Part shown: one piece after another, positions 1 to 10,546 of the stretch
Position numbering within the stretch: position 1 is the stretch's first letter
Layout of the letters: every line of letters begins with the position of its first letter
From: an uncultured Prevotellaceae bacterium
GTDB taxonomy: Bacteria; Bacteroidota; Bacteroidia; Bacteroidales; Bacteroidaceae
Length of the DNA: 56,310 nucleotides
Direction of reading: 5' to 3'
Assembly: GCA_947166155.1 (NCBI GenBank)
Contig: CAMVDC010000002.1
Coordinates: 1-56,310 of the forward strand
Position numbers and translations under genes: made by a program
Notes under the pieces: model-generated
Database searches by the model: none
What the model was told of the DNA's origin: nothing
The model's input: the letters and a program-made list of their open reading frames with translations, nothing else

Positions 1-25
1 CTCTGCACGGGGGACGACTCGAAAC

Positions 26-113
26 TGCGTGCTCGTAGCATCACTTCTGCGTGCTCGTAGCACAACTTCTACATACTCGTAGCATCACTTCTGTGTGCTC
101 GTAGCATCATTCC
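26..113. repeat. 22-bp tandem repeat array, 4 units
   Basis: Four consecutive 22-bp units start at 26, 48, 70 and 92. Each carries the near-palindromic core GTGCTCGTAGCA (ATACTCGTAGCA in unit 3) followed by a variable ATCACTTC-like tail. The array lies 8 bp beyond the stop codon of the giant minus-strand gene, so it occupies that gene's 3' flank. I see no separate rho-independent terminator here. The period matches other arrays in this window; shared ancestry of this particular core with the others is only suggested. Confidence 0.85.
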
Positions 114-120
114 TGCAATC

Positions 121-3100
121 TTACTTAATCAAGACTTTATTTCCATTAAAGATATATACACCTGGAACGGTAGGCCTGTCGGTGCCGTGGCGGATGCCCT
201 GCAGGGTGTACCACACGCCGTAGGCCATAGTATCGCTGACACCGTCGATGCCCGAGGCCATGTTGATGTCGATGACAAATGGCTCCCATGGTGTGCCTAC
301 GCTGCCATCGCTGGCATAGGTCAACGTGGTGCATACTGTCTTGATGGCGCCATTGATGCAAGCTTTTATCTCGATAGGCTGTCCGCTGCCCTCGCCGGCC
401 ACGAGCAGGTAGTAGAGTCCTTCGTCGGCAAAAGCAGTACCACGGCACTCACCATCGATGAATGCAGCAACCTCAGCATCGGTGACAGGCTGGTCGCCAT
501 CAGTGAGCATGATGACGAGGGCCATATTGTCAGGATAGTCGGTAGGTGCAACAGGCGAGAATGCAGAAGCAGGAGCTGGATGACGTGCAGCAAGCATTCG
601 ACGTGAAGGAGCCGATACAGAGACTGCTGGATAGACAAAATGTTTCTCCGTAGTGTCTGTACTGAAATAGAGGTATCCTCTGCCGGCCTCTAACGCATCG
701 AGGTTACCCTCCCATCCGTATGGGCCGTAGTATGCAAAGGCTGTCTGCGACTTCACCTGGTCGCCCACCTTCGGATTGGCACCAGCCAATGCCTGGCCGA
801 TAGGCATGGTGGTCATAGGTGTGTAGGCAATCCAGTTCCAGTTCTTGCCGATAGTGACAGGCGACTCTTCTCGTTTCACTTGCTCGCCGTTGACGATAAG
901 CGGCTGTGGCAGCTCGCTGTTGCCATCAATGCGTGTGAGCTGAAGCTTGTACATCGTGTTGGCATGTACCTCCTTCAGGTTTCCTGCCCAGTAGTTGCCA
1001 CGACTGTAAGCCACGCCAGAAGTCTTGTCCTTCAGCTGTGCGTTCCAAGACACCAGGTCTTTCAGCACGACAGATGTCTTGGCTTGCACTGGCTCCACGC
1101 CCAGTGAGATCCAGTTCCAACCGACGCGTATGTCGAGCGGCTGCTCTACGAGATTGCTCTTCTTGAATATCACAGGATGGTCGAAGGTGCCATAGCTCTT
1201 GGTCGGGTCGAAGGCCAGGGATATCAAGGCGGAGTCGGGTGTTGCAGGGAATGACGAAGGCTGATTGATGATGACGTTTGTATAGGTCATGCCTGTCGCA
1301 GCATCCCATATACGGAAGGTGACTGGCTGCTGCTTGTCGAGATTTGTCAGCACGCCGTTCACCATCTGTTGGGCATTGCCATAGATACTCATGGCCACAT
1401 AGGCCGCACCACGCATCTGGCTAGGTGAGGCGATACCACGGCACTCGTCGCCTATGAAGGCAGCCAGGATGCTCTCGCTGTTGCTCATGAGAATACCGTT
1501 GACGTAAATCTGTCCGACAATACTCATGTTGTTCTCATAGTCATTCGGGTTGACACTCCATGATGGCTTCTCGCCCTTCACATTCATCACGATGCGCAGA
1601 GGTTCCAGAATCTCGTTGTTACCCTGCAGGCCGATGGTCACATCATAATTGCCCACTGCAACTAATGGATTGACTTTGAAGCGCAGCGTCTTTGTCTTCA
1701 ACGGGTCGATATCATCGGTATAGTTGCTTCCGACGAGAGTGAGCCACTGCGGCAGGTTATACAAGAAATAGTATTCAGTGTTGCCGCCACGGTTCTCGAT
1801 GTTCACGTCGAAGGTGTAGTCGTCGCCGTATTTCTTGATGATGTTCACTGAGTCTTTCATCCACTTCAGAGTGTTCAGCTGCACGTAGGTAGTCCATCTG
1901 ATTGGTGCCGACTCATTACCGTGCATGTCGTGAATCTTGTCAACTGTGACATTGAGTGTGCATCCTTCTACATCGCGTGCCTTGATGCCGGCACCCTCCT
2001 CCAGACGTATGACAATCTTACGCTCCGAGGCTACAGGCTTGGCAATGATGCGGCTCTCGACAGGGGCGTTCTTCAACGGCGGTGTCGAAGCAACAAGCAT
2101 CGTCAGGCCCGACGGAGCGATCGTCAGAGACTTTCCGTTAACCTTCGAATTAGGAGCCATGTTCTCAAGCGTTTCGACCATGGTGCTGACACCATTTTCC
2201 TTGCCTGCCTTCTCAAAAGGATAATAAGCCACCAGTCCACGTGAAAATACATCTGCGGTATCGATGCAGTTGTATTGGTTGGCTAACAGGCGGCTCTCGG
2301 AGAGTGATGCATGCCAGATGCGCACCTCGTCGATATTCGAGAAGTCTAACATGCCCTTACCTAAAACAAGCCTTGAGCCCACCAACGGCGGCACGTCGCG
2401 CTCAGCGATGACTGCTGTGCGCTGTCCTTTGAAATAGAAGCTGGCAGCCTGTCCGCGCACCACATTCAGAGCCACATGGCTCCATCCATATACGTTGGGG
2501 AACTCACTCTTGCTCACCACCACCTGCTCCTTGTCTCCGTAGCGCAATATCCAGTCATTCTGTTGGTTGATATAGAGCCGCAGGCGGTTGCTGTCGTTGC
2601 TGCCAGTCTCGAAGACGGTACGCTCCTTATTGGAGTTACCACCTGCCGGTAGTACCCACATCTCAATTGCATAGCTGTCGCCCTGACCGGTGTTGATGCG
2701 GCTGATGTCGGCCACCACGCCTTCTTCATCGTCAAGCCGTAGAGCATAGTTCTTGTTGTCCAACAGCCACGAGTTGTTGACCATGAAGTCGTGAGTATGA
2801 CGCGTGTCGGCAGCCACATAGCCATGACCTTCCTTCATTGGCCAGTAGTTGACGAGGCCATAGTCGTAGTTGTCTTTCGCCTGGTTCTTAGTGGCGGCAG
2901 CCTCAATCACGTCGCGGTAGATGCTGAACAGGGCAAGGTCGTGCATGGCACCATACATATCGCCGAGGTAGAGGTGGTTGTCGTCGAAATATTGTATCTG
3001 CTGAATTGCAGTGTCGGGTACTATCTGGTCGGTGAATAAATGTAGTGTGGTATTGCCGTAATTTGCCAAGGCGCTGAACTTCCGCCCGGCCGAATTATAA

Positions 3101-6100
3101 CTCAGCACGAAGTATGTCCACTCGTCCTTTGGCACCACGTCACTGCTGGCTATATCCACATGTCCCATGCTTACCACGATGTGTCCTTCTTTATCGACTC
3201 TCAGGGCAAACTGCTCTGGTCCAAGTCGCAAGATGCTGCCCGCATCATTCCATCTCATCCAGAAATCCACTGAGAAGTCGCCGTTAAGGAAGACAGGGTT
3301 CTGCGTCATCTGCTCGTCACCATATGGAGTGAGCAGTTTTGACACGTCGTGAGCCACAGGCTGGTCGTTGAGTTTGGCGGTGATAATGATGTTATCGTCG
3401 CTAATATAGCCCGGTACGATGTCCTCGTTGAATTCCACCACCAAGTCGTCGCCATAGCGCAGGATGCCATTGGCCGGCAACGGAGTGGTGAGATTGCGTG
3501 GACGCACATTGTCCTTGACCACGGCCACCTCGCTGCTGTACGTGTTGATATCCTCGGTGCCATACTTAGTAGTTGTGTAGGCACGGAAGGTGTAGTTACC
3601 CTGTGGATAGAAATTGTCGTCGCTCATGTTGAAGCGCAGGCGCAGGTCGCCAGTGGCAGGGAGCACATGGTCGTGCAGCTTAGTGGAGTCGGAACGATTG
3701 ACGAGGAATGTCAGTGTGTCGGGCCGTGTCCAGGTTGTAGAACCCTCGTAGCGGTATTCAACACCCACCTTCGTCATGCCCTTGAACTGGCGGTTGAAGT
3801 TAGTGACTTTCAGTTCCAGGTCACCCTCGTTGCGTCCCAGCGTCTCGAGGTTGAGTACTGGCTCGCTGATAGCCAGGTCGACAGGCGATGAAGAGGGTAC
3901 GAAGTGAGCATTGAGCGTCACCTCGTCGTAGATTTTGAGAGGCTGGTACTGCGAGCAGAAGCGTATCTTGATGCCTTCGTAGTGCAGAACACTCTGGTCG
4001 GTCTGGCGTATGGTCAGCACCTTCTTCGTTGTCTCTTTATGATTCAGAAGCACCGAGCGTCCGTTGACAGGCACACCATCCATCAGTATCTCCAATCCCT
4101 TATCATTGGTTTGCTCCACGATAATAAGGTTGTAGCTGAAGTTGACTCCCTGATTCACGTTGGCCATGTTAGTGCAGTAGAGCGTGACATTGGCCTCACC
4201 GCCAGCAGGGATGTCGGTCACGGTGACACTCTTCGACGAATTCTGGTCGCCCACGGCTATACCCAATTGGGGCTGTTCCATCTGTTGTGTGGAATTGCCG
4301 AGAGGTGTCCCGGGATTATAATACTGAGTGACCTCTTGTGGCTGGTAGGGATTGTAGGTCTGTCCGCCGAAGACACTGAAGAAGTCACTGTACTTCGGGT
4401 TGTCCGACTTGTAGATATTGATTGAGAGGTCGGTGTCGCGGTTGCCGTCGTTGATAGAGTATTCCCACTCGGTGTAGTTCTCCGACTTGGTGCCGTTACC
4501 CTTGGTGAATCCGCCTCCGTCTTCAGTGCTGATGTTGACAATATCTCCAACCGTGGCCAAGGCTCTGGAGCGAAATCCGAACTTATCACCGAGCACGAAT
4601 CCCATCTTCCAGGTACGCGTCACCTGATCGTTTTTCGAGTGGCTGGTCCTCTTCGAGTAGCTATAGCTTGTGCCGCCGTCGATGGAGATGTTCTCAGGCA
4701 AGGATGTGTTCATCAGCTCCAGCTTGTTCTTCTCGTTCTCCTCAATGGCTTTCTCCCATGCCACAATCTGATTGTTGCACCATGCCACACTGTCTATAGC
4801 GGCTCCTGCAGGCGGTGCTGTCGTTTCCCAACTCTTAGGTTTCGCCCATAGATAGTCAGTTCCCTCGGTATAGTCGTCGAGGTTGAGTCCTTTCCACGTC
4901 AGGTAAACAGATTCCTCACCGTTGTTGACGTATGACTTTGCCGCTTCCTGGGAGGCCACCTCGGTGAGGAAATTGCGACGCATGTCCTTCCACTTTGGTA
5001 TCATGACCGTCTGCAACTCATACTGGGTATATTTGAAAGCGGTGGCAATGGAGTCGCCGACAGCGATGGCATCTTCCAGTTTCAGCTCATAATTGCCAGT
5101 CTGCAGGTTCTTGTTGATGAAAAGGTGACGGCAGCCGCCGATGAGGAAGTTGGTGGAGGTGCCGACATAGACGTCGCCATCAGCACCCACGTATGGATAG
5201 GTGCCACTGGTGGAGACATTCTCTGTGGTGGTCTCTACATCTACTTTGTCGTAGTTCCATACCTTCTCCCACGAGGTGTTGACACCGATGTCCAATTCGT
5301 TCTTTATTGCATGTCCCGTTATGACCATAAAGCCCAAGCCGGTACCTTGCACTACGTCCAAACCCCAGACTACATTGTGGATTAAGCTGTAGTTGCCGTA
5401 GGCGCGTCGGGTGTCGTAAGTGGTGGTGGTAGTGATCTTGCCGGTCTTCAGCTTGGTGGTTGACTTGGCTCCATGCGGGTCGCGCAACACGAAGTTCACA
5501 TGGTCCGGTCCTTTGGTGACGAAGTTGCTGCCATAGCTCAGCTGGCCAAGTACCACTGCGTCGATGTTGACAGGAACGTATGTGCGGTCCTTGCGGTTCA
5601 TGTTGATGGAGAAGTGCCGGGTGTAGGGCGCTACGATGTTGGGCAGTCCCACTCCCCATCGGTAGATGAGGTGGCCGTCGGCACCGAGCTGCGTGTTGTT
5701 GGTCTTCAGCTCGTAAATCTCGCCGGCCTTGTAGGGCGATGACGGGTCGTCAACTTGGTAGATGACTGCCTGCTCATCGCTCATCTCGTTGACGAGCGTT
5801 ATCTCCTGTCCTGTCAGTGGCACGATGTCGGTCACGTCCTCTTCGCCGTCGTGGTTCACGTAGCGTTCGAACCCGAAGATGTCGTATTCCACTTTATTGC
5901 CCATGTCGTAAATGGGATAGCCCACCAGGTAGTTCACCGTGTCGTCGGTCTGTGTCCACAGGTCGCCAAGGGTATATTCTGCTCCCTGCTCGTCGGTACA
6001 GGTTATCTCCTGCAAACCTAAGATGCCGGGGTCGTGACTTTTCTCGGTGATGGTGATTTCGGGCGGTGCATAGTAGGTGAACACTTTCTTGGTGTTGTAC

Positions 6101-9100
6101 TTGTAGGCGGCGGTCACGCTGTCGCCACGGGTGTCGTCCCAGTGGGTCAGCGAGTCGGTGCGCGACATGCCCGGGCTGGTGAGGTCAATCTCTGGTTGTG
6201 AGCCGAAGTCGATGTCGGGATTGCGGTCCACACCAACGCTCTTCACCACATATTTCAGCGGCGGCAGCAGTGCAGAGAACTCGCCTGAGAGCGAGTCGGT
6301 GCGTATGTAGATGTACTTCGCATCGTAGTCGATGCCCGTCCATGCCGTGCTCTGTATGGTGGTGGTGTCGCTCTGCCAGGTGCGTGGGGTTGTGGCAGTG
6401 GTGATGTGGTCGGAGTCGAGGCAGTTGAGCGAGAACGACTCGTTGAGCAGTCCCAGACGGATGGTGGCTATACCGATGTTGTTTTTCGACTCGGCAAAGC
6501 CCACAGCCAGTGTGTCGTTGCGCTCGCCGCCGCCCACCCGTCCGACGAAGTTGACGAGTGTGGAGTCGGTGAAATCGTGTGTCATGGCGCGGTCGAAGTA
6601 GAACGTACCCTCGGCAGGGAAGCGTCCGCCATCCACCATTTTGTGGCTCTCCAATTTGGCTTCTACATAATGACGGCCTATAGGCACTGAGATGTTGTAG
6701 TAGCCATTGCTTGATGTCATTACCGACTTGCCGTCTTTTGATACCGGCATACCGTCAACATAGAGCATGATACCCTCTGCCGGTACGTTCGTTCCGGCAT
6801 AATAGACATAGCCGCTCATGGGGAATGACGACACATCTTCGAAGTCGGCAGTGTGTACGAGTGAGTTCTTGCCCACGAAGACCAATGTCTTGGTTGAGTT
6901 GAACTCGTGAACGCCATAAAGGGGAACTACGCAGTAGGTGGTGCCCTCGCCGGTGAACGGTATGCCCTGGATGATGTAGTTGCCGTCGGCATCGGTTTTG
7001 GCTTTCAGCTTCAGCGCATCGGGCGTGAGGGTTGACGATTGTGCATTGCTACCGATCAGTCCGTGGTGTTTGCGATAGTTGCTGCCGTCGCGTGAGTAGT
7101 CGAAGAACTGTGTGCGCAGACCCTCGTCGAAGGTCCAGTAGGTCTCAAGTTGCTTCTCGTCGCCTACGAGCAGGTGGTCGTAGTTGCCGGTGATGTCGGC
7201 CTCGGTGAGGCATTTCGTCCACAGGCGGAACTCATCGACAGAGCCTTTGAAGTGACCCAGTTTGAACTGTGACACATCGACCTGCGGCCAGGTGCTGCCG
7301 GCCGCCCACGACTGTGTAGAGACCTGCAGGGTCGGAGAGCCATTGTCGCTGCCGGGGGTCAGCACATAGCAGGTCAGCGTCGTGCCCTTGCGGGTCAGTG
7401 CCACATGGTTGTAGGTCTCTTTACGAAGTGAGATGCTGTCGAATGCATCAGTGCTTGTCCCGTTGCAGAAGGCCAGCCGGCCGCTGGATGTCATGCCGAG
7501 ACCGATGCCGCCTCCAAAGTCGGCTATCAGCCTGTCGCTGAATGTCTCGGGATAGAGCCACATCTGAATGGAGAAGTCGCCACTCTTGAAGAGGTTGGCA
7601 GCATAGTCCTCTGAAGGATACTGCCATGTCACGGCTCCGTTCATGTCGGAGAAGTAGATGGAGTGGAACTGCTCTGTCTTGCCCGTATCATTGCCAGTGA
7701 TTGTCATCAATACATCGACACCCTGAACGGCTGTACCGGTGGAGCCATAGGCAATGCGGCCGGTCACGGTGCCGGTGCTCTTGGCAAATCCGATGTCGGT
7801 CGCCTCGTTGGCCGTGATGGTTCCGTCGGAGCATTTGTCTTCAACGGTGATGCGGTAGTCGTAGTAAACTCCTGACAGAGCCGTCTCGTCGGTGTAGAAC
7901 AGATAGTCCTCGTTGCTCGACAGGCGTGTGAGCACTTCCCAGGCTTCGTTCTCCTGCTCGGCACGGCGCCGCTCCACGATGTATGTCTTGGTGTATTGCG
8001 AGCCCTGCTGGTCAACATGCCACGACAGTTTCACCGAACCCTCATAGACACCCTTCGATGCCTCGAGGCTGTAGAACTTGGTGGCCTCGCCGATGGCCTT
8101 CGGACTGATGGTATATGTGTTGAGCACCGTTTTGTCAATCACACTTTCTATGCGGTAGGTGTGTGGGGTACATGCATTGAGTGGCTCCTCGGTGTAGGGC
8201 ACTTTAGTCTCAGGGTCAACCTTGTTCTGACGGTTGGCGTGCTGGTCGGTGGTGCGGTGTTCCCATCGCATGGCGTTCTGCATGTTGCCTGGTGTCAGCG
8301 TGTAGATTGGTGAGTCTTCGTCATCGACATAGATGCGGAACTTGTGGCCGAAGCCCTCGGGATATGCATCGGAAGTCCATGTGAAGACGATGCGGTCGGC
8401 AAGCTGCTCTGCCTTGAAGTCGCATACAGGCAATGAGCGAGTAGTATTTACTGTCAGCGTGGCCTTCGTGTCGTCGCGCTTTGTTGTCGTGTCCCAGAAG
8501 TTGGAGACATAGTACACGTCGTAAACCGTGTTTGACTCGTTGGTGAATCCGCTGTCGGAATAGGCATTGACCTTTGGTGCCAGTTCGGCTATCTTTGTGC
8601 CGTCGCGATAGACCACCCATTTGAAATCGGAATAGTTGCCGGGAATTGACGGGGTGTTCCATGCCAGGTTCACTTTCTTGTCGCGTTGGTTGAACACGGC
8701 TTTCAGGCTTTGGGCCTTGATAACAGGTGGGTTGATGGTTACGGTTTTGCTGATGGCAGGACCGTTGTTGGCAAAGCCGATATCGTTGGCAGAGATTCCT
8801 TCAAGATAAGCCTCGACGGTGTAGTTGCCCACATTTATGCCTACAGGTGTGGAGGCAGACCATGGCCCGCCGTTCACCCTGTATTTCAGTTTGCCGTAGT
8901 TGTTATTCCACGGATTCTTGGCTATCAGGTCTTGTTTCTTGCCATTGAATGTGAGGTCTTGGGCGAAGGTGGGTTCCTCTTTCCATTTCAGTGTCTGTGT
9001 GGTGAAGTGTTGTTGGATATAGATATAGTCGCCGCCGGCATCTTTGTTCACGTCGCAGATGCCACTGTATTTGGAGTTGCGCCATGATATGGCAGCCGTA

Positions 9101-9594
9101 TTCGGATCACTGTCTTCGGCTGCGCTGGTCACCGACAGGCTGGTCAGCACACGCTTGTCGGCGCCGTATGAGGCAAGTTTGCCACGGTCGCGGGTGTAAT
9201 AGACAAAGATGTCGGCACCGCCTGCACCACGGTTGAGGTCGCCGTTGAATCCATTATTGCTTGATACCCTGTAGTAGGTGCGGCCTTCGAAGGTGAAGGA
9301 ATTCACCGCCTTGTCCGATGTGCAGATGTCGGTGATGTAGCCTGTCTCGGGATTGGCAGTGCTGCTGGTCTTCCAAATGATATAGATGTCCCAGCCGCCG
9401 GCACCCTTGTTAAGGTCGTTACCCAGTACTGTCCAACCTTTGTTGGCATACTCGGTTCGCACAGTGCTTCCCTTGCCTTTTTCTGCACCGATAGTCATCA
9501 CCTCGGTGATGTACTCCTGGGCCTGCATGTTCGTCAATGCACCTACCAATATGAGTGCTGTGGCCATTATGCGGGTCATTAGCTTTGTTTTCAT
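121..9594 (-). CDS. Giant secreted LamG/FnIII multidomain surface protein (3157 aa)
   Basis: A 3157-residue exported protein with a Sec signal peptide ending MQAQ near residue 26. The first 190 residues hold three repeats with the motif D(L/V)N(K/R)xAGG followed by an IY(I/V) strand, resembling MABP-type beta-prism repeats. FnIII-like segments follow (about 290-640), then three LamG/concanavalin-like domains (about 660-820, 2100-2255, 2305-2455), carboxypeptidase-regulatory-like folds (near 610 and 925-1000), and two WNWI repeats (about 2825 and 2917). The C-terminus is a short sorting-type tail, LQG..VPGVYIFNGNKVLIK. It is the last gene of a minus-strand operon, 19 bp after the fimbrillin-like lipoprotein gene. 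The architecture suggests a surface-anchored adhesin or glycan-binding protein, possibly carried by type IX secretion; no catalytic domain was recognised. Domain borders are estimates. Confidence 0.88.
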   Translation of the reverse strand: MKTKLMTRIMATALILVGALTNMQAQEYITEVMTIGAEKGKGSTVRTEYANKGWTVLGNDLNKGAGGWDIYIIWKTSSTANPETGYITDICTSDKAVNSFTFEGRTYYRVSSNNGFNGDLNRGAGGADIFVYYTRDRGKLASYGADKRVLTSLSVTSAAEDSDPNTAAISWRNSKYSGICDVNKDAGGDYIYIQQHFTTQTLKWKEEPTFAQDLTFNGKKQDLIAKNPWNNNYGKLKYRVNGGPWSASTPVGINVGNYTVEAYLEGISANDIGFANNGPAISKTVTINPPVIKAQSLKAVFNQRDKKVNLAWNTPSIPGNYSDFKWVVYRDGTKIAELAPKVNAYSDSGFTNESNTVYDVYYVSNFWDTTTKRDDTKATLTVNTTRSLPVCDFKAEQLADRIVFTWTSDAYPEGFGHKFRIYVDDEDSPIYTLTPGNMQNAMRWEHRTTDQHANRQNKVDPETKVPYTEEPLNACTPHTYRIESVIDKTVLNTYTISPKAIGEATKFYSLEASKGVYEGSVKLSWHVDQQGSQYTKTYIVERRRAEQENEAWEVLTRLSSNEDYLFYTDETALSGVYYDYRITVEDKCSDGTITANEATDIGFAKSTGTVTGRIAYGSTGTAVQGVDVLMTITGNDTGKTEQFHSIYFSDMNGAVTWQYPSEDYAANLFKSGDFSIQMWLYPETFSDRLIADFGGGIGLGMTSSGRLAFCNGTSTDAFDSISLRKETYNHVALTRKGTTLTCYVLTPGSDNGSPTLQVSTQSWAAGSTWPQVDVSQFKLGHFKGSVDEFRLWTKCLTEADITGNYDHLLVGDEKQLETYWTFDEGLRTQFFDYSRDGSNYRKHHGLIGSNAQSSTLTPDALKLKAKTDADGNYIIQGIPFTGEGTTYCVVPLYGVHEFNSTKTLVFVGKNSLVHTADFEDVSSFPMSGYVYYAGTNVPAEGIMLYVDGMPVSKDGKSVMTSSNGYYNISVPIGRHYVEAKLESHKMVDGGRFPAEGTFYFDRAMTHDFTDSTLVNFVGRVGGGERNDTLAVGFAESKNNIGIATIRLGLLNESFSLNCLDSDHITTATTPRTWQSDTTTIQSTAWTGIDYDAKYIYIRTDSLSGEFSALLPPLKYVVKSVGVDRNPDIDFGSQPEIDLTSPGMSRTDSLTHWDDTRGDSVTAAYKYNTKKVFTYYAPPEITITEKSHDPGILGLQEITCTDEQGAEYTLGDLWTQTDDTVNYLVGYPIYDMGNKVEYDIFGFERYVNHDGEEDVTDIVPLTGQEITLVNEMSDEQAVIYQVDDPSSPYKAGEIYELKTNNTQLGADGHLIYRWGVGLPNIVAPYTRHFSINMNRKDRTYVPVNIDAVVLGQLSYGSNFVTKGPDHVNFVLRDPHGAKSTTKLKTGKITTTTTYDTRRAYGNYSLIHNVVWGLDVVQGTGLGFMVITGHAIKNELDIGVNTSWEKVWNYDKVDVETTTENVSTSGTYPYVGADGDVYVGTSTNFLIGGCRHLFINKNLQTGNYELKLEDAIAVGDSIATAFKYTQYELQTVMIPKWKDMRRNFLTEVASQEAAKSYVNNGEESVYLTWKGLNLDDYTEGTDYLWAKPKSWETTAPPAGAAIDSVAWCNNQIVAWEKAIEENEKNKLELMNTSLPENISIDGGTSYSYSKRTSHSKNDQVTRTWKMGFVLGDKFGFRSRALATVGDIVNISTEDGGGFTKGNGTKSENYTEWEYSINDGNRDTDLSINIYKSDNPKYSDFFSVFGGQTYNPYQPQEVTQYYNPGTPLGNSTQQMEQPQLGIAVGDQNSSKSVTVTDIPAGGEANVTLYCTNMANVNQGVNFSYNLIIVEQTNDKGLEILMDGVPVNGRSVLLNHKETTKKVLTIRQTDQSVLHYEGIKIRFCSQYQPLKIYDEVTLNAHFVPSSSPVDLAISEPVLNLETLGRNEGDLELKVTNFNRQFKGMTKVGVEYRYEGSTTWTRPDTLTFLVNRSDSTKLHDHVLPATGDLRLRFNMSDDNFYPQGNYTFRAYTTTKYGTEDINTYSSEVAVVKDNVRPRNLTTPLPANGILRYGDDLVVEFNEDIVPGYISDDNIIITAKLNDQPVAHDVSKLLTPYGDEQMTQNPVFLNGDFSVDFWMRWNDAGSILRLGPEQFALRVDKEGHIVVSMGHVDIASSDVVPKDEWTYFVLSYNSAGRKFSALANYGNTTLHLFTDQIVPDTAIQQIQYFDDNHLYLGDMYGAMHDLALFSIYRDVIEAAATKNQAKDNYDYGLVNYWPMKEGHGYVAADTRHTHDFMVNNSWLLDNKNYALRLDDEEGVVADISRINTGQGDSYAIEMWVLPAGGNSNKERTVFETGSNDSNRLRLYINQQNDWILRYGDKEQVVVSKSEFPNVYGWSHVALNVVRGQAASFYFKGQRTAVIAERDVPPLVGSRLVLGKGMLDFSNIDEVRIWHASLSESRLLANQYNCIDTADVFSRGLVAYYPFEKAGKENGVSTMVETLENMAPNSKVNGKSLTIAPSGLTMLVASTPPLKNAPVESRIIAKPVASERKIVIRLEEGAGIKARDVEGCTLNVTVDKIHDMHGNESAPIRWTTYVQLNTLKWMKDSVNIIKKYGDDYTFDVNIENRGGNTEYYFLYNLPQWLTLVGSNYTDDIDPLKTKTLRFKVNPLVAVGNYDVTIGLQGNNEILEPLRIVMNVKGEKPSWSVNPNDYENNMSIVGQIYVNGILMSNSESILAAFIGDECRGIASPSQMRGAAYVAMSIYGNAQQMVNGVLTNLDKQQPVTFRIWDAATGMTYTNVIINQPSSFPATPDSALISLAFDPTKSYGTFDHPVIFKKSNLVEQPLDIRVGWNWISLGVEPVQAKTSVVLKDLVSWNAQLKDKTSGVAYSRGNYWAGNLKEVHANTMYKLQLTRIDGNSELPQPLIVNGEQVKREESPVTIGKNWNWIAYTPMTTMPIGQALAGANPKVGDQVKSQTAFAYYGPYGWEGNLDALEAGRGYLYFSTDTTEKHFVYPAVSVSAPSRRMLAARHPAPASAFSPVAPTDYPDNMALVIMLTDGDQPVTDAEVAAFIDGECRGTAFADEGLYYLLVAGEGSGQPIEIKACINGAIKTVCTTLTYASDGSVGTPWEPFVIDINMASGIDGVSDTMAYGVWYTLQGIRHGTDRPTVPGVYIFNGNKVLIK

Positions 9595-9613
9595 GATGTT
9601 TTGATTTTTTCGT

Positions 9614-10528
9614 TTATTCTTGCTTTGTCAGTTTAAGGGTGGCAGGGTAGTACTTGCCAGCCCTCAGAGTGGCAGAGGCAGAGCCCGTGTACGTTCCTTC
9701 GCTGTTGGTCACGGAGAAAAGGATATTATCTCCTGAAACAGGGAAAAGCGCCACATACACACCGTCGGTGGTTTCAGCGTCGAGGGTAATTACAAGTGGC
9801 TCATCCCATTTGTCCGGGGTAGCCGGCACCACTGCCACATCGCCAGCCGTGGGGGTCACAGTGCCCGTAAGTGGATAATTGAGTTCCGACGGTCCATAGA
9901 GGTCATCATAGTATTGGATGCTCAGTGTCTTCACAGCGATGGGGTTGGTGCCATCGTTGAACTCAAACTTGGCTAACGCCAGGAGCGACTGCATCGACGA
10001 TATGGAGGCATTGGCCGTAGTCTCTGTCACCGATGTCACCTTTCCCACGCCATATACATAGTGATAGCGTTGGGCCACATCGCTCAGTGTGCCTTTCTGC
10101 CCGCTCAGGCTGATGGTGAATTTCCCCCGGTTCTCGCCCGACATGATGGGGGCAGTAGCTGGGTAGAGGAGCGCTATGTTGTCGTTCACCGAGCATCTCA
10201 CCGTACCGGTAAACGCAGAAGTGGCGGCCGACGATGAGGCCGAGAGGGTGCCGTAGTCCATTCTGTCGGTGGTGAACGAACTTATGTTGAAGTATGTTGC
10301 CGCATCGCCTGCATTCCAGCTGGCTCCCAGCCTACTCGAGTTGTCGGTCAGGGTTGCCCGGGTGAGCGGCACATCGGCCACAGTCATCTGCAACGGCCTT
10401 CTACCGTCGCCCTGTTGTTCCTTCACTTCCGGTTCGTCATCGTCAGCCGAACAAGAAGTTTGTGTCATGCCTAATGGCAAAAGGCAAATCACCATCGCGA
10501 TGCCCATCTGCAAATATAGTTTCTTCAT
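9614..10528 (-). CDS. Fimbrillin-family lipoprotein
   Basis: A 304-residue lipoprotein. The N-terminal hydrophobic stretch ends in MTQTSCSADDDE, giving a lipobox cysteine at about residue 26 followed by acidic residues, the usual Bacteroidetes lipoprotein export signal. The rest has the look of fimbrillin-like (FimA/Mfa1/BACON-adjacent) beta-sandwich proteins: an early PLTRA segment, then F(T/S)I, LYPAT and YVALFPVSGDNILFSV strands. In this family the lipidated precursor is trimmed and polymerised into fimbriae, or sits as a surface tip or anchor component. It is the middle gene of a three-gene minus-strand unit, 18 bp after the 54-aa peptide gene and 19 bp before the giant gene, so the three are probably co-transcribed and assembled at the surface together. 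The family call is solid at fold level; polymerisation is inferred. Confidence 0.8.
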   Translation of the reverse strand: MKKLYLQMGIAMVICLLPLGMTQTSCSADDDEPEVKEQQGDGRRPLQMTVADVPLTRATLTDNSSRLGASWNAGDAATYFNISSFTTDRMDYGTLSASSSAATSAFTGTVRCSVNDNIALLYPATAPIMSGENRGKFTISLSGQKGTLSDVAQRYHYVYGVGKVTSVTETTANASISSMQSLLALAKFEFNDGTNPIAVKTLSIQYYDDLYGPSELNYPLTGTVTPTAGDVAVVPATPDKWDEPLVITLDAETTDGVYVALFPVSGDNILFSVTNSEGTYTGSASATLRAGKYYPATLKLTKQE

Positions 10529-10546
10529 GGTTTTCCCTCCCCTCTT

